Shown: positions 58,142 to 64,000 of the stretch, in pieces | How the letters are laid out: each line of letters opens with the position of its first letter | Position numbering within the stretch: the stretch's first letter is position 1 | Source of the DNA: Flammeovirgaceae bacterium | GTDB taxonomy: Bacteria > Bacteroidota > Bacteroidia > Cytophagales > Cyclobacteriaceae | DNA length: 64,000 nt | Assembly: GCA_016709845.1 (NCBI GenBank) | Contig: JADJMA010000035.1 | Span: 1-64,000, forward strand | Direction: 5' to 3' | Position numbers and translations under genes: made by a program | Notes under the pieces: model-generated | Told to the model about the DNA's origin: nothing | The model's input: the letters and a program-made list of their open reading frames with translations, nothing else | Databases searched by the model: none

Positions 58142-59439
58142 TCTTTCTTTTTTAATAAATCAGAATCAGTAATGATGGATGTCCACACACTGGTGCGGCC
58201 ATCATCCATACGTGTCCAGATAGGAGCTATTACTCCTTTATGCGCATCGATGTTGTTATAATCACCAAAGAATTTTGAATCGGTAGGTATAAAAGGGCTT
58301 TCGCTGATTTTTGTTTCGGTAAAAACATTTCCCCCATCAGTTGAATACGCGAGATATACATCGGTTTGTAAATCATCGTACGCTCTGCGATCGTAATAAA
58401 CAACATAAATGTAACCAGTGCCTTGGTCAACAGCCATCCAGGGTAAAAACTGATGCTTACCAGGATCATCTTGATTAATACGCTTAGGTTGTGTCCACTG
58501 ATCGCCATGATTCGTTGATCGCATAAACCAGATATCCGTGTCGTCAACACCATTCGATTGATCGGCCCATACTAAATATAAACTACCATGAAGTGGCCCT
58601 TTGCTTTGATCAATCATCAGTACAGGCATTCCGTTGCACCGGCTAATACCCGGGATATCCATAGACCAACCCCCTTGTTGTTTTGCAATGAGCAAATCAT
58701 TGTTAAGCCAGGTGGTGCCACCATCAAAAGACCGATCAAAATAAATATTTCCTTGATTGGCCCAGACCACAAAAACGCGCCCTTCTTCATCTACGGCTGG
58801 TACAGCCCCTTCGGTGGTATTATCATCATCAACGCAGTCGCCTGGGTTCTGATTAATTTGAATTGGCTTCGACCACTTCTTACCAGCATCGGTTGATTTA
58901 CTAAATAAAATATTAGATTGGCAGTTAGGATCTTTCAACCCATATTTATCAAACTGCGTCCAGGTGGTATAAATGTGTTGCTTATGTGGATGCACTGCCG
59001 GCCATGGCTTATCCTGATCTTTAGGAGGGGTTGTTGCCAATGGATAACCCTTGTTCCAACTTATGCCACCATCCGTAGATTTCTGGCAGACAATCCTGTC
59101 CAACCAGGCATCGTTGCTTCTGCCCTCTTTGCTGGGATCGGCTAAATGAAAAAAATATATGTGCCCTTTGGAATCCGAAATCACGGCTGGGTCACCATAG
59201 ACACCAAAGGGAGATTCCAATTTAGTTTCTGCCCAGGTTTCTCCACCATCGAATGTGTATATGGCACGATCGGGCACCACCCCGGCAACAATATTTTTAG
59301 GATTCTTTTTGTTAATGGCAATGCTTGGCTCCAGAGGCGGATAGGTTCCATCTACTTCCTCGGCCAATTTAATGTTCTTGAACTGTGCTTGCACAACTGT
59401 GCTTAATGCAAAAAAAGAAATTAATAAAATCCGGCTCAT
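58138..59439 (-). CDS. Secreted BNR/Asp-box repeat protein (sialidase fold)
   Basis: The 433-residue protein has a signal peptide (MSRILLISFFALSTVVQAQ) and six Asp-box-like motifs: TFDGGETW, STDGGISW, STDAGKKW, SFDGGTTW, STNHGDQW and STDGGNVF. Between them are sialidase-fold blades (GDPAVISDSKGHIYFFHLAD, GAVPAVDEEGRVFVVWANQG, YIYVVYYDRRAYDDLQTDVY). The usual sialidase FRIP motif and active-site triad are not clear, so an enzymatic role is doubtful. Its frame is intact and it ends overlapping the dsbA-like gene on the other strand. Confidence 0.85.
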   Translation of the reverse strand: MSRILLISFFALSTVVQAQFKNIKLAEEVDGTYPPLEPSIAINKKNPKNIVAGVVPDRAIYTFDGGETWAETKLESPFGVYGDPAVISDSKGHIYFFHLADPSKEGRSNDAWLDRIVCQKSTDGGISWNKGYPLATTPPKDQDKPWPAVHPHKQHIYTTWTQFDKYGLKDPNCQSNILFSKSTDAGKKWSKPIQINQNPGDCVDDDNTTEGAVPAVDEEGRVFVVWANQGNIYFDRSFDGGTTWLNNDLLIAKQQGGWSMDIPGISRCNGMPVLMIDQSKGPLHGSLYLVWADQSNGVDDTDIWFMRSTNHGDQWTQPKRINQDDPGKHQFLPWMAVDQGTGYIYVVYYDRRAYDDLQTDVYLAYSTDGGNVFTETKISESPFIPTDSKFFGDYNNIDAHKGVIAPIWTRMDDGRTSVWTSIITDSDLLKKKD

Positions 59440-59470
59440 AGTAGTTAGAGAATAACCGTAACAGGTGGGT

Positions 59471-60154
59471 TCAAAGGTACTTCAAACTTTTTAATATTTC
59501 GATCCACTGCTGATAGCCCGAAGCATTCAAATGAAGGCCATCAAAAGTATATGATAATTTTAGTTTACCCTGATCATCCAAAAATTTGTCGTATAAATCG
59601 ACATACGTGTAGCGCAGTCTTTCCGCATACCGCGAAAGTTGATCATTGATGGTCAGTATATGATTTTCGTTATTAAACTGTTGTAGAAATTTTTCTACTG
59701 TATTATTTACAGGCAAAATACTTTGAACATAAATTTTAGTTTTAGGCGAACCGGCCTTTACCCGTGATACAATGGCAAAAATATTTTCGATGACAATTTC
59801 GTCTGGAATTTTTTTTGATAAATCATTGGTGCCAATGAGAATAAAAAGACTGGACGGTTTAAGGTTTATAATTTCATCCATACGACCTAAAATGCCAAAC
59901 GTATTGTCGCCCGAAATACCCCGATTGATAATGCTTGAGTCCTTAAGCAGTTTCTTCCAGTTCCCGCCTTCGGTTATACTGTTTCCTAAAAAAACTACTT
60001 TGCCCGGTGTAGTTACTTCCTTCTTAAAGTTTTCCACCCGTACCCAATAATGCTCGGGTAAGTTGGGCACGGTATCGTACGTTCGCTTTTGGCCATAAGT
60101 CTCCAAACTAAAAAGAAGAACCATCACGCTCATTAAGAAAAATGTATTTTTCAT
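59471..60154 (-). CDS. SGNH/GDSL hydrolase, secreted
   Basis: The 227-residue protein has a signal peptide ending LETYGQ. Conserved SGNH blocks are GNSITEGGNWKKLL (Ser nucleophile), GISGDNTFGILGRM, LIGTNDLSKKIPD and DGLHLNASGYQQW (Asp/His). This sub-type often deacetylates polysaccharides or cleaves esters on glycans. It stands 32 bases upstream of the BNR gene on the same strand, a possible two-gene operon. Confidence 0.92.
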   Translation of the reverse strand: MKNTFFLMSVMVLLFSLETYGQKRTYDTVPNLPEHYWVRVENFKKEVTTPGKVVFLGNSITEGGNWKKLLKDSSIINRGISGDNTFGILGRMDEIINLKPSSLFILIGTNDLSKKIPDEIVIENIFAIVSRVKAGSPKTKIYVQSILPVNNTVEKFLQQFNNENHILTINDQLSRYAERLRYTYVDLYDKFLDDQGKLKLSYTFDGLHLNASGYQQWIEILKSLKYL

Positions 60155-60345
60155 GTCGTTCTTTATATAAGTTGGAAATTAATGAGTTAGCATGCCAAAG
60201 GCAATGTATTTCCAGTAAATACAAACTATCCGTAGAATGTAACAAATGTCGAATTGCCCAATCCTTCTTTTGCCGCCTACAAAATTGTATTTCGCAGGCT
60301 CAGAAACATTTGCTTTATTCCATAAAAATCAAAATTAGCTACCCC

Positions 60346-62433
60346 ATGAAATATTTTCTCGCACTCCTGTTCTTCGCCAGTTCATTCACGTTTGCACAAA
60401 ACTTTACCGGATTTTCTGGTAGCAGCGCATCAACACAGACCAAAGCCGAAGAAACTTTTCTAAAACAGCAAGAAAGCGAACGCTACAAAAATCACCTTAA
60501 AAACCTGACGAAGGAACCCCATATTGCCACCAGCAAAGCCAACGAGCGGGTGCGTGATTACATCGCTGATGTGATGCGCAAAGCGGGGTTTCAAGTCGAG
60601 ATTTTTCCCTATGATATCTATTTACCCGTAATGCCTGGCACCTCCTCTGTAGAATTAGTAGAGCCCATTCGGTTGCCACTCAACAACAAAGAATACATTC
60701 ACAAAGAAGATCCCTTTTCAAATGCCGCTGAATTATATCAGGGGTATAATGCCTATACCGGCACCGGTGATGTAACCGCTGAAGTGGTGTATGCCAACTT
60801 TGGTCGCAAAGAAGATTTTGAAAAACTAAAAGCACTGGGTGTTTCAGTAAAAGGTAAAATTGTTTTGGCCCGCTATGGCGGAAACTTCCGCGGCTATAAA
60901 GCCAAATACGCAGAAGAAAATGGCGCTGCTGGATTAATCATTTTTACTGATCCCGGTGATAGCGGTTATGCAAAAGGACTTGTTTATCCTGAAGGCCCCT
61001 ATTACGATGAAAGTAGTATTCAACGCGGTTCACTATTAACATTAGACTGGACCGGTGATCCCCTACCTCCTTTTGAACCTGCACTACCCCTTGATGGTAA
61101 AAAGAAAATCACTCGCCTGAAACCAGAAGAAGTAAAAGGAATGCACTCCATTCCCGTTTTACCATTGCCCTACGGAGCTGCAAAAGAAATTATTGGTAGA
61201 ATGAAAGGTCAGGCTGTACCCTCTGGCTGGCAAGGTGGCTTGCCCTACACCTATCGGTTAGAAGGTGGACCTGAATTAAAAGTGCGTGTTAACGTAGTCC
61301 AAAAAGAGAAATACAACGCGTGTATGATGTTGTCGGAACGTTGGTTGGTAGCGAAAATCCAGATCAATGGATTATTGCGGGATCGCATTACGATGCCTGG
61401 GCATTTGGTGCTACTGATCCAAATAGCGGTACTGCTATGTTGCTTGCGTTAAGCGAATCACTCGGTAAACTTTCACAAACTGGTCAAAAACCAAAGCGCA
61501 CTATTAAGATTGCACACTGGGATGCTGAAGAACAAGGCGTACTTGGTTCCACCGAATGGGTAGAACAATTTCGCGATGAACTCAATGCGAAAGGCGTAGC
61601 ATACTTTAATGCTGACGGTGCGGTTACCGGAAGAAATTTTGGCGCAGAATCCAGTCCATCCCTGAAGGGACTTGCTATTAATACGACTAAATCCATTCCC
61701 TTCCCGGATTCCTCAAAATCAGTTTTTGATGTTTGGCTCGGAACGCGTACCACACCAGAACCTCCGCTCGGTAATTTAGGTGGCGGATCGGATCATATTG
61801 CGTTTTATACCCATGTGGGTATTCCTTCCTGGGGTGGTGGTACGGGTGGTCACAGCATCTATCATTCAAACTTCGACAGCTTTGCGTACTACGAACGCTT
61901 TTGTGATCCTACTTTTAAGATGGGTCCCTTAGTAGAGCAGGTGTTTGGTGTGATGGCATTACGCCTGGCTAATGCTGATGTGATTCCCTACGACATCAGT
62001 CGATATGGAACCGACTTGCACACACACTTTGAGGGTTTACAAAAACTTACAAAGGCTTACGATAAATCTGCCACACCCTTTTCATTCGATGCGCTTATTA
62101 AAGCAGCCGATGATTTGAAAAAAAGTTGGTGAGGACTGTGAAGCCGCATTAAAATCGGTGAACATGAAAAATACAAAAGCAATAAATCAGGAATTGTTAG
62201 CACTCGAACGCCAATGGATTGACAAAGAAGGAATGCAATACGGAAGTTGGTATCGTTCCCTCTATGCATCGCCCGATCCTTACAGTGGCTATGCATCGTG
62301 GATGTTGCCTGCTTTTCAATACGAAGCTTCTATTCGCGAAACAGCAAACCTGAAAAAGTGGGAACAAAAATATCTGGATGCAATGGCTCGTCTAAAAAGT
62401 AGAATAGAAAAAATTACCGCGCTGGCGAAATGA
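60346..62433 (+). CDS. Glutamate-carboxypeptidase-II-like M28 metallopeptidase, two frameshifts
   Basis: The ATG at 60346 opens a signal peptide (KYFLALLFFASSFTFAQ). The N-terminal part has a PA-domain segment (GAAGLIIFTDPGDSGYAKGL). The peptidase domain has zinc ligands in AGSHYDAWAFGATDPNSGTA, the catalytic Glu in HWDAEEQGVLGSTEWVEQF and the last ligand His in IYHSNFDSFAYYERFCDP. The C-terminal helical domain ends ARLKSRIEKITALAK. Two indels break it: two extra bases near 61315 (GC in AACGCGTG) and one extra A in the A-run near 62118. The corrected length is about 694 residues, normal for the family. It probably removes C-terminal residues in the periplasm. Confidence 0.9.
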
Positions 62434-62472
62434 TAGTTGCGGTTTAATTGTTAAGCCTACCCTCTTCTGCCC

Positions 62473-62522
62473 AACAGCGGCAGCTATCTTTCTTCAATGA
62501 AGAATGAATAGCTGCCGCTGTT
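62473..62522 (+). terminator. Long hairpin terminator after the M28 peptidase gene
   Basis: AACAGCGGCAGCTAT (62473-62487) pairs perfectly with ATAGCTGCCGCTGTT (62508-62522); an inner TTCTT/AAGAA stem fills the loop. TTTC follows on the plus strand. Confidence 0.75.
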
Positions 62523-62538
62523 TCTTGCTGACGAAATC

Positions 62539-62674
62539 TATCAAGTATTTTGATGATGCTGGCAACCCAAGGCCTCTCACCAATCCATACGGCTATACTT
62601 TTGACACGACTTATAATTACGCGCCTTTACAAGGAATCAGAGGGTTTGTTGGTTTACGCTGGACGATTAATTAA
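62539..62674 (+). pseudogene. Orphan C-terminal tail of a TonB-dependent receptor
   Basis: A plus frame reads TKSIKYFDDAGNPRPLTNPY then GYTFDTTYNYAPLQGIRGFV then GLRWTIN with a stop at 62674. The YAPLQGIRGFVGLRWTIN ending is the typical last-strand signature of SusC-like/TonB-dependent receptors. The upstream barrel is missing: 62539 is preceded by the terminator hairpin of the M28 gene. A deletion or assembly junction must lie near 62525-62540. Confidence 0.7.
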
Positions 62675-62904
62675 AACCTAATTTTTTAGCTTAAAAAACG
62701 AGTTTTGCGGAGAATAATTGTTATTTCTCTTGCCACTGATTCACAGATTATAGCTGATTCTAATCAGTGAATCTGTGGCTCTTCATTTTGTTATTTCTTC
62801 ACTACAACAGCCTCCTCAACAATAAAATTGCCATGCTCCAAATCGGCATCGTTAAGTATGCGTAAGCCAGAGATTTAATCGTAATCATGAAAGAGTTACA
62901 AATA
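62675..62904. other. Intergenic region with an imperfect inverted repeat
   Basis: CACTGATTCACAGATTA near 62737-62753 is partly mirrored by CTAATCAGTGAATCTGTGG near 62767-62790, an imperfect inverted repeat. No gene is seen. Confidence 0.35.
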
Positions 62905-62934
62905 AAAAGTCGCCCTAAAATTAAGGCGACTTTT
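62905..62934 (-). terminator. Intrinsic terminator after the sortilin-like gene
   Basis: AAAAGTCGCC (62905-62914) pairs with GGCGACTTTT (62925-62934) around a 10-base loop; with flanking A/T runs it can work in both directions. It lies 15 bases past the stop at 62950. Confidence 0.75.
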
Positions 62935-62949
62935 GAGGTTTAGTTTTAC

Positions 62950-64000
62950 TTAATTAAGTTTTAATGGATCGTAGCTTTTAAATGGCGATATACTCACTTT
63001 TTCCATAACACTCCGATAATCAGGCCATGTTCGTTCATAAAAATTATTAACGCGTTTCACCACTTCAGACATAGCATCTTGGGCCTGCTTATAAACACGT
63101 TGGTCAGTAGCCGAAACTGGATCTTTAGAGGTAGCAATATACTCTTGGGGAACAAAAATATAACTTATCGGTGGAGGGTTGGGGGGGCTAACAATACCTT
63201 GCCGTTTATCTTCTTTACCAACAATGTAATCCATAATAGCGGCTATGCTATCCTTAACAACCTTTGTTTTTTCAATTGCCTCTTTAAGATCATCGCGCAT
63301 TTCACCCTTCATTTTCTTTTCATACTCATCCGCTATTTCTTTTGATTCACGTAAGCGATCCATGGCTTGTGCTGCAGTACTCGTGAGCGTTTCCAAATTT
63401 TTAATCAGGGTGTACCGCGCTGTGATAGTTAACTCGGGTGTATTAAAGCGTGGATCCGACTTCACCTGGATAGTTGTTGAATCTTTTTTATCACCAAACG
63501 TCAGACGCACTTTATAGGTGCCTGGCAAAACCTGAGAGCCGCGTGGTTCCGGTGCATTGGCACGTGGCTTTTCGCGCGATGGGCGGGCGGGGCCCTTTTC
63601 ATTCATAGACCAAAACATTCTGCTTATTCCATTTTCCTCAGGTGCTTTCTGCTTTACGGTGCGAATCTTCTCGCCCTTCGAATTGAAAATCTCCATCGTA
63701 ATGGAATCGTATTTTACTTTACTACTTGGCTTCTCTTCTTTCTTAACTTCTACCGGTTTTGCTTCTGATTTTTTTATCGCCCTTTTTAGAATCGCTTTTA
63801 ACTGCTGCGGGCACCACTTCTTTCTTCTCTTCAGGTTTATTCACGACATAAGAGATCATTGCCCCCGAACGTCTATTCTCGCCTTGAAACATGGCATTGC
63901 CAGGAAATAATATCCCAGCTGGATCTTGAAAAGTTACCTCATAGGCATCAGGTGGCGAAAAGACATGAAGTGGTTTTGCCAAAATCTGGGTTCCCTCTTT
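62950..64000 (-). CDS. VPS10/sortilin-like secreted protein, C-terminal part, edge-truncated, one frameshift
   Basis: The minus frame reaches the window edge at 64000 (KEGTQILAKPLHVFSPPDAY then EVTFQDPAGILFPGNAMFQG). A frameshift near 63750 separates it from the main piece 63696-62950 (MEIFNSKGEKIRTVKQKAPE, then GTYKVRLTFGDKKDSTTIQV). The C-terminal half is a charged coiled region (EEYEKKMKGEMRDDLKEAI-like) ending KSYDPLKLN. It matches the end of the large secreted glycosyl-hydrolase/sortilin-like family of Bacteroidota, about 1000 residues, of which this window has roughly the last 350. The N-terminal propeller is outside, so the family call is moderate. Confidence 0.65.

Overview
The window looks like a chromosomal segment of a Bacteroidota bacterium, most likely Cytophagales-like. 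The pointers are a secreted PafA-type phosphatase, DUF4421 and BBP2-type outer-membrane barrels, a TonB-receptor C-terminal tail, LytTR regulation, the menaquinone gene menA, cbb3-oxidase assembly genes (ccoI, ccoS), a methylmalonyl-CoA mutase pair, GH3-family and HEAT-DUF1080 proteins, absence of clear Shine-Dalgarno sequences, and TAnnTTTG-like promoter elements. No rRNA, tRNA, CRISPR array, insertion sequence or prophage is visible.

Layout. 1-7.1 kb: an edge-truncated leucine-rich-repeat-like protein, a sulfatase, a PafA-type alkaline phosphatase and a WG-repeat protein, all on minus. 7.3-13.1 kb: truA on plus facing DUF4421, hslU and lon on minus. 13.2-18 kb: a PorE-like OmpA protein, an M20 amidohydrolase and a class C beta-lactamase-like hydrolase. 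18.2-20.7 kb: rseP and dxr. 20.9-26.7 kb: a minus-strand cluster (Gfo/Idh/MocA oxidoreductase, HEAT protein with two DUF1080 domains, NagX-like membrane protein) that fits periplasmic 3-keto-glycoside metabolism. 26.8-34.8 kb: GH3 protein, HtrA protease, dnaA, mutA-mutB. 35-39.2 kb: a very large TPR-CHAT protein (caspase-like His/Cys pair). 39.3-44.3 kb: an Fnr-like regulator followed by two universal stress proteins, ccoI and ccoS, with two Fnr-type operators in the promoter region. 44.3-47.5 kb: menA, a GreA-like protein and a LytTR two-component system. 47.6-50 kb: small secreted or membrane proteins and eroded genes. 50-52.9 kb: alpha/beta hydrolase and ahcY. 53.1-57.4 kb: a strongly degraded KdpD-KdpE-TrkH-BBP2 porin group. 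57.5-64 kb: DsbA-like oxidoreductase, BNR-repeat protein, SGNH hydrolase, M28 carboxypeptidase, an orphan TonB-receptor tail and an edge-truncated sortilin-like protein.

A dominant property of the window is frameshifting. At least eleven otherwise well-conserved genes, including dxr, ahcY and ccoI, are split by single-base (rarely two-base) indels, many of them in homopolymer runs. Restoring the indels gives full-length proteins of the expected size. The simplest reading is uncorrected long-read sequencing error. The 48.4-49.9 kb and 53.1-57.4 kb stretches also carry in-frame stops, a truncation junction and missense changes, so they may be genuinely decaying or lower-quality sequence.

I found no convincing wholly new system. 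The most interesting items are the Fnr-box architecture ahead of the usp-usp-ccoI-ccoS operon, the periplasmic keto-glycoside cluster, the TPR-CHAT protein, a double-truncation junction near 48.6 kb and the orphan TonB-receptor tail.
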